This document shows positions 26,095 through 34,720 of a stretch of DNA of 64,000 nucleotides, one piece after another. The translations under genes were made by a program, and so were the position numbers. Source of the stretch: Microcella pacifica (GTDB taxonomy: Bacteria; Actinomycetota; Actinomycetes; Actinomycetales; Microbacteriaceae); the NCBI RefSeq assembly GCF_009371975.2, contig NZ_VIKT02000011.1, positions 31,309-95,308 of the forward strand, given 5' to 3'. The notes under the pieces were generated by a model. It searched no databases. It saw only the letters and a program-made list of their open reading frames with translations, and had not been told where the DNA came from. The number at the start of each line of letters is the position of its first letter. Positions within the stretch are counted from its first letter, which is position 1.

Positions 26095-26997
26095 TTACAG
26101 CGCGGCGATGACCTCGCGCATGAGGGAAGCCGTCTCGCTCGGCGTCTTGCCGACCTTGACGCCCGCGGCCTCGAGGGCCTCCTTCTTGGCCTGCGCGGTT
26201 CCCGCGGAGCCGGAAACGATGGCACCGGCGTGGCCCATGGTCTTGCCCTCGGGGGCGGTGAAGCCCGCGACGTAGCCCACGACGGGCTTCGTGACGTTGG
26301 CCTTGATGAAGTCAGCCGCGCGCTCCTCGGCGTCACCGCCGATCTCGCCGATCATGACGATCGCCTTCGTCTCGGGGTCGGCCTCGAATGCCGCGAGGGC
26401 ATCGATGTGCGTGGTGCCGATGATGGGGTCGCCGCCGATGCCGATCGCGGTCGAGAAGCCCAGGTCGCGCAGCTCGAACATCATCTGGTAGGTGAGCGTG
26501 CCCGACTTGGAGACGAGACCGATCGGGCCCTTGCCCGTGATCGTCGCGGGCGTGATGCCCGCGAGGGACTCCTCCGGCGTGATGATGCCGGGGCAGTTCG
26601 GGCCGATGATGCGCGTCACGTTGTTGTGCGCCTGCGCCGTCGCCCAGATGTCGGCGGAGTCCTGCACGGGGATGCCCTCGGTGATGATGACCAGCAGCGG
26701 GATGCCCGCCTCGATGGCCTCGATCGCGGCGTCCTTCGCGAAGGCCGGGGGCACGAAGGCGATCGACACGTCGGCGCCCGTGCTCGACATCGCCTCGGCG
26801 ACCGAGCCGAAGACCGGCAGCTCGAGGGCCGAGCCGTCCTTCGCGGAGTGCTCGACCGTCGTGCCGGCCTTGCGCGCGTTCACGCCGCCGACGATCTGGG
26901 TGCCCGCCTTGAGCATGAGCGCGGTGTGCTTGGTGCCCTCGCCGCCCGTGATGCCCTGGACGATGACCTTGGAATCCTTGGTGAGGAAGATCGACAT
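26095..26997 (-). CDS. sucD: Succinyl-CoA synthetase, alpha subunit
   Basis: With SucC converts succinyl-CoA and ADP to succinate and ATP. The 300-residue protein has the CoA-binding [12 protein letters not shown] near the start, [13 protein letters not shown], and the phospho-His loop [13 protein letters not shown]. Second gene of the sucCD pair, 14 bases behind sucC, with a terminator immediately downstream. Confidence 0.98.
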   Translation of the reverse strand: MSIFLTKDSKVIVQGITGGEGTKHTALMLKAGTQIVGGVNARKAGTTVEHSAKDGSALELPVFGSVAEAMSSTGADVSIAFVPPAFAKDAAIEAIEAGIPLLVIITEGIPVQDSADIWATAQAHNNVTRIIGPNCPGIITPEESLAGITPATITGKGPIGLVSKSGTLTYQMMFELRDLGFSTAIGIGGDPIIGTTHIDALAAFEADPETKAIVMIGEIGGDAEERAADFIKANVTKPVVGYVAGFTAPEGKTMGHAGAIVSGSAGTAQAKKEALEAAGVKVGKTPSETASLMREVIAAL

Positions 26998-27011
26998 TGT
27001 TCTCGTATCCC

Positions 27012-28175
27012 TTACTTCGCAGCCAGTTCAGCAGCCTTGTCGGCGCCCTCGTCCATGGAGCTCGCGAGCGTCACGAGCGGGTGAGCGGCCTCCGCGAGGA
27101 TGCGGCGGCCCTCCTCGACGTTGTTGCCGTCGAGGCGCACGACGAGCGGCTTGGTCGCCGCATCGCCGAGAATCTCGAGCGCCTTCACGATGCCGTTCGC
27201 GACGGCATCGCACGAGGTGATGCCGCCGAAGACGTTGACGAACACGCTCTTGACCTGGGCATCGCCGAGAATCACATCGAGGCCGGCCGCCATGACGGTC
27301 GCGGATGCCCCGCCCCCGATGTCGAGGAAGTTCGCCGGCTTGACGCCACCGTGGGCCTCGCCCGCGTAGGCGACGACGTCGAGCGTCGACATGACGAGCC
27401 CCGCACCGTTGCCGATAATGCCGACCTCGCCGTCGAGCTTGACGTAGTTGAGGTCGTGCTCCTTGGCCTTCGCCTCGAGCGGATCGCCCTGCTCGCCGCC
27501 CGCCCACTCTGCCTGATGCGGGTGGCGGAAGCCGGCGTTCTCGTCGATCGAGACCTTGCCGTCGAGCGCGATGATGTCGCCAGCGCCCGTGAGCACGAGC
27601 GGGTTCACCTCGACGAGCGTCGCATCCTCGTCGTCGAAGACGCGGTAGAGGCTCACGAAGACCGGGGCGACCTTCTCGACGAGCTCCTCCGAGAAGCCGC
27701 CCTGACGGGCGATCTCGCGCGCCGTGTCGAGGTCGATGCCCGTCAGCGGGTCGACGTGCACCTTCGCGAGGGCATCGGGGCGCTCCTCCGCGAGCTGCTC
27801 GATCTCGACACCGCCCTCGACGCTGCAGAGCGAGAGGTAGGTGCGGTTCGCCCGGTCGAGGAGCACCGAGAAGTAGTACTCCTCGGCGATGTCGGCGCCC
27901 GCCGCGACCATGACGCGCTGGACGACGTGGCCCTTGATGTCGAGGCCGAGGATGTCACGGGCGTGAGCCTCGGCCTCGTCGGCCGTCTTGGCGACCTTCA
28001 CGCCGCCGGCCTTGCCGCGCCCGCCGACCTTGACCTGGGCCTTGACGACCGTGACGCCGCCGATCTTCGCGGCTGCGGCCCTCGCCTCCTCAGGGGTGTC
28101 GGCGATGACGCCGGGAAGCACGGGAACCCCGTACTTCTCGAAGAGGTCTCGGGCCTGGTACTCGAAAAGATCCAC
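27012..28175 (-). CDS. sucC: Succinyl-CoA synthetase, beta subunit
   Basis: A 387-residue ATP-grasp subunit. The start [19 protein letters not shown] is canonical (GTG at 28175). [12 protein letters not shown] is the nucleotide-binding strand, LVEVNPLV a metal-binding segment, and [12 protein letters not shown] plus [12 protein letters not shown] contact the alpha subunit. Two adjacent copies of the palindrome TCTCGATGTCGAGA lie about 50-80 bases upstream and probably control the operon. Confidence 0.98.
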   Translation of the reverse strand: MDLFEYQARDLFEKYGVPVLPGVIADTPEEARAAAAKIGGVTVVKAQVKVGGRGKAGGVKVAKTADEAEAHARDILGLDIKGHVVQRVMVAAGADIAEEYYFSVLLDRANRTYLSLCSVEGGVEIEQLAEERPDALAKVHVDPLTGIDLDTAREIARQGGFSEELVEKVAPVFVSLYRVFDDEDATLVEVNPLVLTGAGDIIALDGKVSIDENAGFRHPHQAEWAGGEQGDPLEAKAKEHDLNYVKLDGEVGIIGNGAGLVMSTLDVVAYAGEAHGGVKPANFLDIGGGASATVMAAGLDVILGDAQVKSVFVNVFGGITSCDAVANGIVKALEILGDAATKPLVVRLDGNNVEEGRRILAEAAHPLVTLASSMDEGADKAAELAAK

Positions 28176-28225
28176 GGTGTTTCATCCCATCCGCGTGCAC
28201 AACATTGGAAGTGGTCGATGCGGTC

Positions 28226-28255
28226 TCTCGATGTCGAGATTTCTCGATGTCGAGA
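28226..28255. promoter_or_regulatory. Tandem TCTCGATGTCGAGA operators upstream of sucC
   Basis: Two perfect 14-bp palindromes at 28226-28239 and 28242-28255, centres 16 bases apart. The same core is upstream of icd at 1854-1871. Sites on about one and a half helical turns suggest two dimers. The regulator is not encoded nearby. Confidence 0.65.
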
Positions 28256-28316
28256 CAAATCCGCGTCCAACTTTAGCGTGCTCGCCGCAGCCTCAAGACC
28301 GCGAGGCCCTTCTCGC

Positions 28317-29933
28317 TCAGTCGTCGCGCCGCACGACGACGACCGTGACGTCGTCGGAGGAGGTGCCGCGGGCACGCGTGCGCAGAGCATCCACGACCTC
28401 CTGCGAAGAGGACGCGAGCAGGGCGAGCGCCGCCACGCGATCCAGGCCGTCGAGCGAGCCGTCGTACAGATCGAGCACGCCGTCGCTCGCCGCCACGAGC
28501 GTGTCTCCAGGCTCCAGCGTGATCGTCTGCTCCTCCCACTCCGTGTCGATGTCGACGCCGAGGGGCGGAGAGTGCGAGCGCAGGCGCTCGATCGTGCCGT
28601 CCGTGCGCGCGATGACCGTCAGGCCGTGCCCGGCATCCACGAAGGTGACCTCGCCCGAGTCCATGTCGACGCGCGCGTGGAAGAGCGTCACGAACAGGCC
28701 CGTCGTGTCGAGGTCGGCGTTGAGGGAGGCCGCCGCGAGGTTGACGGCGCCCGTGACATCGCCGAAGCGCGCCGCCGACCGCAGCACCGCGCGCACCGTC
28801 GCCGCGATGATCGCCGCCGCGATGCCCTTTCCCATCGTGTCGGCGAGCGTGATCGCCGCACCTTCCCCGACCGGGTACCAGTCGTAGAAGTCGCCGCCGA
28901 CCGCCCTCGCGGGCTGGCAGAAACCGGCGATGTCCCACCCCGGCATGCTCAGCATCTTCGACGGCAGCAGGCCCTGCTGCACCTCGGCGGCGCGCGAGAG
29001 CTCCTGGCTCACCGAGAGCTCCTGCTGCACCCACGAGGCGAGGTCGCGCAGCATCGCCTGCTCGCGCTCGGTGAAGGCACGGGGGCGGGGGTCGTAGATG
29101 CAGAACGCGCCGATGCGCTCCCCCGTCGACGCGTAGAGCGGGTGGCCCGCGTAGAAGTTAATGAGACCGTCCTGCGCGCGATCCGCGTACGCGGGATCGG
29201 CTGTCAGCTCCGGCACCACGAGAGTGTCGTCGCCCATGATCGTGTCAGTGCACACGGAGCTCTCTCGCGGCATCTCCACGACCGCATCGCCGGCGACGGA
29301 CTTCGCCCACTGGCGGTCGCCGTCGATGAGGTTGATCGCCGCCGACTGCACGCCGAACAGGCTCTTCGCGAGGCGCGTCACGCGATCGAAGCGCTCCTCG
29401 GGCGACGTATCGAGGATGCCCAGCTCCTCGAGCGCGCGCTGCCGCGCCATCTCGTCGATGACCCCGGTGATCGACACCGAGGGCATGCCGCGGGTCGAGG
29501 AGCGATCCACGTCCTGCGCCTCACGGCCACGCACGAGAGTCCAGTGGTTGAATCCGTCGACGCGTCGGTGCTCGACCGTATCGACGAGGGCCCTCATGAG
29601 GGGAATGCCCCGGCCCGACTCGGCGAGGGACTCCGCCTCGGGCATCTCGCGGCCCTCGAGGTCGACGTGGTCGACCTCACCCGAGTCGCTCAGCGTCGCC
29701 TCCAGGCGGTCCTTGTACGCGATGACGGTGAGGGTCGCCTGCACACCTCGCCCGTGGTTCGCATGCTGGATGACGTTCGCCGTGAGCTCGATGATCGCCG
29801 TCTCGAGCGACATGCGGTCGCGCGCACTCAGGTCAGGCACGCTCGCCCACACCGAGTCGAGCAGGTCGTGCACGGTGTCGACCGTGTGGGGCGGCGCAGT
29901 GAGCCGCAGGGTGCGGGTCACCATGTCAGGCAT
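28317..29933 (-). CDS. Partner-switching regulator: HATPase - GAF - PP2C phosphatase fusion
   Basis: About 538 residues with three domains. Residues 1-145 are an RsbW/SpoIIAB-type HATPase kinase: N-box ELTANVIQHANHG and G-box DSGEVDHV plus ESGRGIPLMRAL. Residues about 160-315 are a GAF domain (DGDRQWAKSV, FYAGHPLYASTGERIGAFCIYD). Residues about 325-538 are a PP2C-type RsbU/SpoIIE phosphatase: AVGGDFYDWY, LADTMGKGIAAA, DAGHGLTV and VAASDGVLD, with the metal-binding Asp residues retained. One protein thus combines the opposing kinase and phosphatase activities on a STAS partner. The STAS gene overlaps upstream. Starts at 29933 and 29924 are both possible. Confidence 0.9.
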   Translation of the reverse strand: MPDMVTRTLRLTAPPHTVDTVHDLLDSVWASVPDLSARDRMSLETAIIELTANVIQHANHGRGVQATLTVIAYKDRLEATLSDSGEVDHVDLEGREMPEAESLAESGRGIPLMRALVDTVEHRRVDGFNHWTLVRGREAQDVDRSSTRGMPSVSITGVIDEMARQRALEELGILDTSPEERFDRVTRLAKSLFGVQSAAINLIDGDRQWAKSVAGDAVVEMPRESSVCTDTIMGDDTLVVPELTADPAYADRAQDGLINFYAGHPLYASTGERIGAFCIYDPRPRAFTEREQAMLRDLASWVQQELSVSQELSRAAEVQQGLLPSKMLSMPGWDIAGFCQPARAVGGDFYDWYPVGEGAAITLADTMGKGIAAAIIAATVRAVLRSAARFGDVTGAVNLAAASLNADLDTTGLFVTLFHARVDMDSGEVTFVDAGHGLTVIARTDGTIERLRSHSPPLGVDIDTEWEEQTITLEPGDTLVAASDGVLDLYDGSLDGLDRVAALALLASSSQEVVDALRTRARGTSSDDVTVVVVRRDD

Positions 29934-30261
29934 CCGCGTACGCACTCTCCACGCTGTCGAAGCTCCGCAGCACGCCGGCCATGTTGGTGAGCTCGAGCAC
30001 GAGCTCCACCTGCTCGGTCGGCTTCACGAGCCGCACATCGCCCCCCGCCTCTCGTGCTGTCTTCATGCCGGCGATGAGTGCGCCGAGACCTGAGGAGTCG
30101 AGGAAGACGACCTGCTCGAGTGTGATGGCGACTCGAGGTCGGTTGTCGTCCACGGCGGACTGGATGGCCTCGCGCACGCGCGCTGCTGTGACCATGTTGA
30201 GCCGGCCGCTCACACTGATCTCCGTCACGCCCTGGGGGTGCGGAATGATCGAGATGTCCAT
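29926..30261 (-). CDS. STAS-domain anti-sigma factor antagonist
   Basis: A 111-residue RsbV/SpoIIAA-like protein. The phosphorylatable serine lies in LDSSGLGAL. It is the expected substrate of both the HATPase (phosphorylation) and PP2C (dephosphorylation) domains of the overlapping downstream gene. No sigma factor is encoded nearby, so the final target of the switch lies elsewhere. The ATG at 30261 gives a standard STAS opening (MDISIIPHPQGVTEISVSGRL). Confidence 0.93.
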   Translation of the reverse strand: MDISIIPHPQGVTEISVSGRLNMVTAARVREAIQSAVDDNRPRVAITLEQVVFLDSSGLGALIAGMKTAREAGGDVRLVKPTEQVELVLELTNMAGVLRSFDSVESAYADA

Positions 30262-30342
30262 GAAGGCCTCCTGACGTCGGTCATGCCATTGTCCCTGCTG
30301 GGGCGGCTCCAGCCCGGCAGGCTGGCGGGGTTCGACGCGGCC

Positions 30343-30360
30343 CTAGAGTTTTTCGATCGG
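30343..30360 (-). repeat. Duplicated tail of pcrA (codons PIEKL-stop)
   Basis: On the minus strand 30360-30343 reads CCG ATC GAA AAA CTC TAG, the same peptide PIEKL plus stop as the real end of pcrA (30425-30408), 65 bases beyond it. 13 of 15 bases before the stop are identical. It looks like the remnant of a small duplication or of an insertion that copied its target. Confidence 0.5.
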
Positions 30361-30384
30361 GTTCAACGCGGACGAGCGTTGAAC
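30361..30384. repeat. Perfect inverted repeat GTTCAACGC-n6-GCGTTGAAC
   Basis: Nine-base perfect arms with a 6-base spacer directly beside the duplicated pcrA tail. It may be a second terminator for pcrA or the core of a small inserted palindromic element. Confidence 0.5.
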
Positions 30385-30397
30385 AGACAGGTGGGCT

Positions 30398-30420
30398 CGA
30401 AAAGCTCTCAGAGCTTCTCG
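30398..30420 (-). terminator. Hairpin straddling the pcrA stop codon
   Basis: CGAAAAGCTC-TCA-GAGCTTCTCG: ten-base arms with one mismatch; the three-base loop is the stop codon of pcrA itself. A compact terminator that includes coding sequence. Confidence 0.55.
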
Positions 30421-32762
30421 ATCGGACTTATTTTCACGAGCAGGCGCTTGCGCCCCGCCTTCTCGAACTGCACTTCGGCGATCGACTTCGCCCCGTTCTG
30501 CGTCACGCTCGTCACCGATCCGTCGCCGAAGTCGGCGTGCCGGATGCGGTCTCCCACCTCGAGCGTCAGGTCGCCGTTGTCGCGCACCTTCGCCGTGACC
30601 GTGTTCGCCCACTCCTTCTTCGGCTTCCCCGGCGGCAGCGACGTGCTGTACCCGAACTTCGGCGTGCCCGACCCTCCGAGCGCGCGCTGGCCGCCCCCGG
30701 TCGTGCGCGTGCCCATGCCGGGGGCATCCCGCCAGTCGATGAGTTCGGCAGGAATCTCCTGCAGGTACCGGCTCGGGGCCGCGACCTGCGTGTCGCCGAA
30801 CGTCGTGCGGGTCATCGCGAGGCTCAGGTGCAGCCGCTGGCGGGCGCGTGTGATGCCCACATAGAAGAGGCGGCGCTCCTCAGCAGGGCCGCCCGGCTCA
30901 GTCGCGCTCATCTGGTGCGGCAGCAGGTTCTCCTCCACCCCCGTGATGAAGACGGCGTCGTACTCGAGCCCCTTCGCCGTGTGCAGGGTCATGAGAGAGA
31001 CGGTGCCGCTCGAGTCGTCGAGGTCGTCGGCGGCGGCGACGAGCGCGACCTCGGTGAGGAAGTCGATGAGGCGACCCTCGGGGTTGTTCTTCTGAAACTC
31101 GCGGGTCACCGCCACGAGCTCCTCCACGTTCTCGGCGCGTGCTTCGTCCTGAGGGTCGCGGCTGCCGCGCAGTAGCTCGAGGTACTTCGTCTTCTCGAGG
31201 ATGCCGACGAGGATGTCCGGCACCAGACCCGTGTCGAGGGACTCGCTCGCCGCGTCGAGGATCGCGGCGAGGTCGACGATGGCGGCGGTCACTTTCGGTC
31301 CGAGGCCGAGGGCGGGGGCATCCCGCAGCGCATCGATCATCGTGCCGCCCAGTTCGTCCGCGTGGTTCGCGAGCGCCGTCTCCGTCGCCGGCCCGATGCC
31401 GCGCTTGGGGGTGTTGAGGATGCGGCGCATGGCGAGGCCGTCGGCCGGGTTCGCGACCGCGATGAGGTACGCCATCATGTCTTTGATCTCGGCGCGCTCG
31501 TAGAACTTCGTGCCGCCCAGCACGCGGTACGGGATCGCCGAGCGGATGAAGATCTCCTCCAGCGCTCGCGTCTGCGCGTTGGTGCGGTAGAACACGGCGA
31601 TCTGGTTGTACGGCGTGCCAGCCTCGTGCAGCGTGCCGATCTCGTCGGCGACGAACTGCGCCTCGTCGTGCTGGCTGTAGCCGGTGAAGCCGACGATCTT
31701 CTCCCCAGAGCCGACCGCCGTGAACAGGTTCTTCGCGATGCGATCGAAGTTGTTCGCGATGACCGCGTTGGCCGCATCGAGGATCGTCTGCGTCGACCGG
31801 TAGTTCTGCTCGAGCAGGATCACCTCGGCGCCGGGGAAGTCGCGCTCGAACTCGACGATGTTGCGGATGTCCGCGCCGCGGAACGCGTAGATCGACTGAT
31901 CGGAATCGCCCACGACCGTGAGGGCCGCTGCGGGGATGCCCCCGCTCGCGTCCGTCTCGATGCGAGTGTCGGCGGGCACATGCGCCGGCTCGACCGGCCG
32001 CGTCAGCTCGCGGATGAGCGCGTACTGCGCGTGGTTGGTGTCCTGGTACTCGTCCACCAGGAGGTGCCGGAACCGGCGCTGGTAGAGCGCCGCGACCTGG
32101 GGGAAGGCACGGAACAGGTACACGGTCTGCGCAATGAGGTCGTCGAAGTCGAACGCGTTCGCGCGGTGCAGCTCGGCCGTGTAGCGCCGGAACAGCTCGA
32201 GGAACATGACCTCCGTCGGGTCGTTCGCGTTGATCTGGCGGCTGTAGCCCTCGACGTCGATGAGCTCGTTCTTGAGCTTCGAGATCTTGCCCGCGACGGC
32301 GCTCACCGTGAAACCCAGCGTGTCGGCCTGCATGTCCTTCACGAGCCGCTTGATGAGGGCGCGCGAGTCGGCCGAGTCGTAGATCGTGAAACCGCGCGTG
32401 AAGCCGAACTGCTCGGCCTCGCGGCGCAGGATGCGCACGCACGCCGAGTGGAACGTCGAGATCCACATGCCCTGCGCGGCGTCCCGGCCGACGAGCTGCT
32501 CGACGCGCTCGCGCATCTCGCCCGCCGCCTTGTTCGTGAACGTGATGGCGAGAATCTGGCTCGGCCACAGCTCGCGATCGCGGATGAGCCGGGCTATGCG
32601 CCGCGTGAGCACGCTCGTCTTGCCCGAGCCAGCGCCCGCGACGATGAGGAGCGCTTGCGCGCGCGACTGCACGGCCGTGAGCTGCTGCGGGTTGAGGCCC
32701 TCGAGCAGCGGGTCATCGTGCCCACTCGAGGTATCGAGGGTGTCGTTGGGGAGGAAGCTCAT
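30408..32762 (-). CDS. pcrA: ATP-dependent DNA helicase PcrA/UvrD
   Basis: A 784-residue superfamily 1A 3'-5' helicase used in nucleotide excision repair and in clearing proteins from DNA. Motifs in order: Q-motif LNPQQLTAV, Walker A AGAGSGKTSVLT, motif Ia FTNKAAGEM, Walker B LLVDEYQDTN, motif III GDSDQSIYAFRGAD, motif IV LEQNYRS, motif V LMTLHTAKGLEYDAVFITG and motif VI LFYVGITRARQRLHLS. A C-terminal tail with a Tudor-like segment (VGDRIRHADFGDGSV) matches PcrA and helps RNA polymerase binding in relatives. It lies upstream of sucCD as in mycobacteria, with the partner-switching genes between. Confidence 0.97.
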   Translation of the reverse strand: MSFLPNDTLDTSSGHDDPLLEGLNPQQLTAVQSRAQALLIVAGAGSGKTSVLTRRIARLIRDRELWPSQILAITFTNKAAGEMRERVEQLVGRDAAQGMWISTFHSACVRILRREAEQFGFTRGFTIYDSADSRALIKRLVKDMQADTLGFTVSAVAGKISKLKNELIDVEGYSRQINANDPTEVMFLELFRRYTAELHRANAFDFDDLIAQTVYLFRAFPQVAALYQRRFRHLLVDEYQDTNHAQYALIRELTRPVEPAHVPADTRIETDASGGIPAAALTVVGDSDQSIYAFRGADIRNIVEFERDFPGAEVILLEQNYRSTQTILDAANAVIANNFDRIAKNLFTAVGSGEKIVGFTGYSQHDEAQFVADEIGTLHEAGTPYNQIAVFYRTNAQTRALEEIFIRSAIPYRVLGGTKFYERAEIKDMMAYLIAVANPADGLAMRRILNTPKRGIGPATETALANHADELGGTMIDALRDAPALGLGPKVTAAIVDLAAILDAASESLDTGLVPDILVGILEKTKYLELLRGSRDPQDEARAENVEELVAVTREFQKNNPEGRLIDFLTEVALVAAADDLDDSSGTVSLMTLHTAKGLEYDAVFITGVEENLLPHQMSATEPGGPAEERRLFYVGITRARQRLHLSLAMTRTTFGDTQVAAPSRYLQEIPAELIDWRDAPGMGTRTTGGGQRALGGSGTPKFGYSTSLPPGKPKKEWANTVTAKVRDNGDLTLEVGDRIRHADFGDGSVTSVTQNGAKSIAEVQFEKAGRKRLLVKISPIEKL

Positions 32763-32814
32763 GGCCGCCCCAGTCTAGGTCGCGCCCCCGACCGCCTCGC
32801 CGCCGCGCGTCCGG

Positions 32815-33846
32815 TCAGAGTGCGGCGCGGGCCTCGAGGGCGAGGTCGGGCTGGTCGGCGAAGACGCCGTCGAGCCCGGTCGACACCACGGCGCTGAAGA
32901 ACCCATGCCAATCGCCGTGCGCGGCCGGGCTCGAGCCGACGCGGCACGGTGCCGGCAGGTAGCGGTTCTCGGCACGCAGAGTCCACGTGTAGACGCGCAG
33001 GCCCCGATCATGAGCGCGCGCCACGAGAGAGGATGCTGCGAGGCCGTGATCGAGCATCCGCCAGTCCTCGCCGTCACGGCCCGTGACCCCGGCCGCGGCC
33101 CGCACGAGCAGCGAGACCTCGGGGCTGATGCCGTCCACGTCGCGAGCGAGCAGGGCGAGGCCGTCATCGGTCAGCTGCGAGGCGTAGGAGGGCGCGGCCG
33201 AACCGTCCCGCGCGACGAGGTCGGGCGGCGCGCCGCGCCGCTCCAGCAGGTACACGTACTCGGCCTCCACGCCGCGGGCGCGCACCTGCCCGAGCACCGT
33301 CTGCTCGAACGACTCGACCACGAGGCGCTCCCGACCGCCCCAGCTCGCGACCTCGGCGGCGAAGAGCTCGTCGAGCGGCAGTCCGGCCGCCGCGAAGTGC
33401 GTCGGGTGCTTGAGCTCGGCGACCATGCGCACCGGTCGGTCGGCGTCGTCGAGCAGCGCCATGAGGTCGCGCAGTCGCAGCAACGGGTAGTGGCCGTCGA
33501 ACCGGGCCGAGGCCTGCCGAAGCTCGGGCAGCCGCTCGCGGGCCCGCAGGGTCGCGAGCTCGGCCCACGTGAAGTCTTCGGTGAACCAGCCGGAGATGCG
33601 CTCCCCGTCGATGGACTGCGTGCGGCGGCGGTCGGCGAACTCGGGGCGGGCGGCCACGTCGGTCGTGCCGCCGATCTCGTTCTCGTGCCGCAGCACCAGC
33701 TGGCCATCCCGCGTCGGCACGATGTCGGGCTCGATCGCATCGGCGCCCAGCGCGATCGCGAGGCGGTACGCGGCCATCGTGTGCTCCGGCCGGTACGCGC
33801 TCGCGCCACGATGGGCGATGACCTGGGGGCGTGGCGCGTCTGACAC
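32815..33846 (-). CDS. Glycerophosphodiester phosphodiesterase
   Basis: A 343-residue GDPD/UgpQ-type TIM barrel that hydrolyses glycerophosphodiesters to glycerol-3-phosphate and an alcohol. Active-site pattern: AHRGASAYRPEHT at the N-terminus, DAIEPDIVPTRDGQLVLRHE with the metal ligands, and VAELKHPTHF. No signal peptide is seen, so the enzyme is probably cytoplasmic. Its product could be oxidised by the GlpD encoded at 42004-43752. An insert of about 30 residues near the end (AENRYLPAPCRVGSSP) is larger than in minimal UgpQ. Confidence 0.92.
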   Translation of the reverse strand: MSDAPRPQVIAHRGASAYRPEHTMAAYRLAIALGADAIEPDIVPTRDGQLVLRHENEIGGTTDVAARPEFADRRRTQSIDGERISGWFTEDFTWAELATLRARERLPELRQASARFDGHYPLLRLRDLMALLDDADRPVRMVAELKHPTHFAAAGLPLDELFAAEVASWGGRERLVVESFEQTVLGQVRARGVEAEYVYLLERRGAPPDLVARDGSAAPSYASQLTDDGLALLARDVDGISPEVSLLVRAAAGVTGRDGEDWRMLDHGLAASSLVARAHDRGLRVYTWTLRAENRYLPAPCRVGSSPAAHGDWHGFFSAVVSTGLDGVFADQPDLALEARAAL

Positions 33847-33878
33847 GCCGACAACGCTACGCCGATACTCTGCAAAGC

Positions 33879-34226
33879 ATGAACGCCGAGCAGCCCGCGA
33901 TCGCCGACGGCGACACGCTGCCCGGGGTCGGTTCCGCCCCGGGCGCGACTCCCGGCACCACCGCGCGCATCGCGCCGCGGCGCCCGCGCCGCCGCACCAA
34001 CCCGCTCGCGATCGCCGCGCTCATCCTCGCCGTGCTGCTCAGCCCCGTGGCCGCCCTGTTCGGCCACATCGCGCTCGGCCAGATCGCGCGCTCGCAGGGT
34101 CGCGAGCGCGGCACGGTCCCCGCCTGGATCGCCGTCGGCCTCGGCTACCTCTGGCTCGTCGGCCTCCTCATCATCGCGGGCGCCGTCATCGTGGCCCTCG
34201 ACGGCGGAGTGCTGCCGTGGCCGTAG
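33879..34226 (+). CDS. DUF4190 small membrane protein
   Basis: A 115-residue protein: a disordered Pro/Ala/Gly and Arg-rich N-terminus of about 50 residues, then two membrane segments (NPLAIAALILAVLLSPVAAL and about 95-113) separated by GHIALGQIARSQ, the signature of the DUF4190 family. Role unknown. The start ATG at 33879 is 33 bases from the divergent glycerophosphodiesterase. The next gene begins inside its last codons. Confidence 0.75.
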   Translation: MNAEQPAIADGDTLPGVGSAPGATPGTTARIAPRRPRRRTNPLAIAALILAVLLSPVAALFGHIALGQIARSQGRERGTVPAWIAVGLGYLWLVGLLIIAGAVIVALDGGVLPWP

Positions 34227-34711
34227 TGCCGCTCGAGACCGCAGCACGGCTGCCCCTGCGCTGGGGAACCTACGACGACCGGCGCTGGGCGGGCCTCACC
34301 CTCATCGTCGGCGGCCTCGTGCACTTGCAGGCCGCCGGCCCCGACAACCTGCTGCCGCTCGCCGTCGGCACGGTCGCGCACGTCGTCGGCTGGCTCATCA
34401 TGCCGGCGCGGGGCTGGCGTCGCGTGGTGCCGATCGTTCTCAGCACCTTCGTCGGATGGCTGCTGCTCGCCGGGCCGCAGCTGATGTGGACCCTCACGAT
34501 CCCCTTCCTCTTCTGGCTGCTCGTGCGGCACCGCCCCTGGCGCAGCCTGCTCGCCGTGAGCCCCGTGCTGCTCAACGGCGTCATCGCGGTCGCGGTGTTC
34601 CGCGAGTACGAGGGGATGCCCCTGGCGCTGGGCGCATCCGCGATCGTCATCGTCGGCTCGGCCTGGTGGGCCGCAGCGATCGCTCGGCGTGCTCATAGCG
34701 ATTCTCACTAG
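34217..34711 (+). CDS. Multi-pass membrane protein, function unknown
   Basis: A 164-residue membrane protein with about five hydrophobic segments and short loops; no family recognised. The GTG at 34217 is favoured because GGCGGAG precedes it and gives a 10-base overlap with the DUF4190 gene; a second GTG at 34226 would start three codons later. It ends nine bases before the Bax1-I gene, so the three membrane genes may be one operon. Confidence 0.65.
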   Translation: MAVVPLETAARLPLRWGTYDDRRWAGLTLIVGGLVHLQAAGPDNLLPLAVGTVAHVVGWLIMPARGWRRVVPIVLSTFVGWLLLAGPQLMWTLTIPFLFWLLVRHRPWRSLLAVSPVLLNGVIAVAVFREYEGMPLALGASAIVIVGSAWWAAAIARRAHSDSH

Positions 34712-34720
34712 AATCGAGCC

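Noticed and set aside
26997-29990. A plus-strand open frame of about 1000 codons over sucC and the HATPase-GAF-PP2C gene
   Set aside because: Runs through the sucC promoter with its two operators and opposes two well-supported genes.
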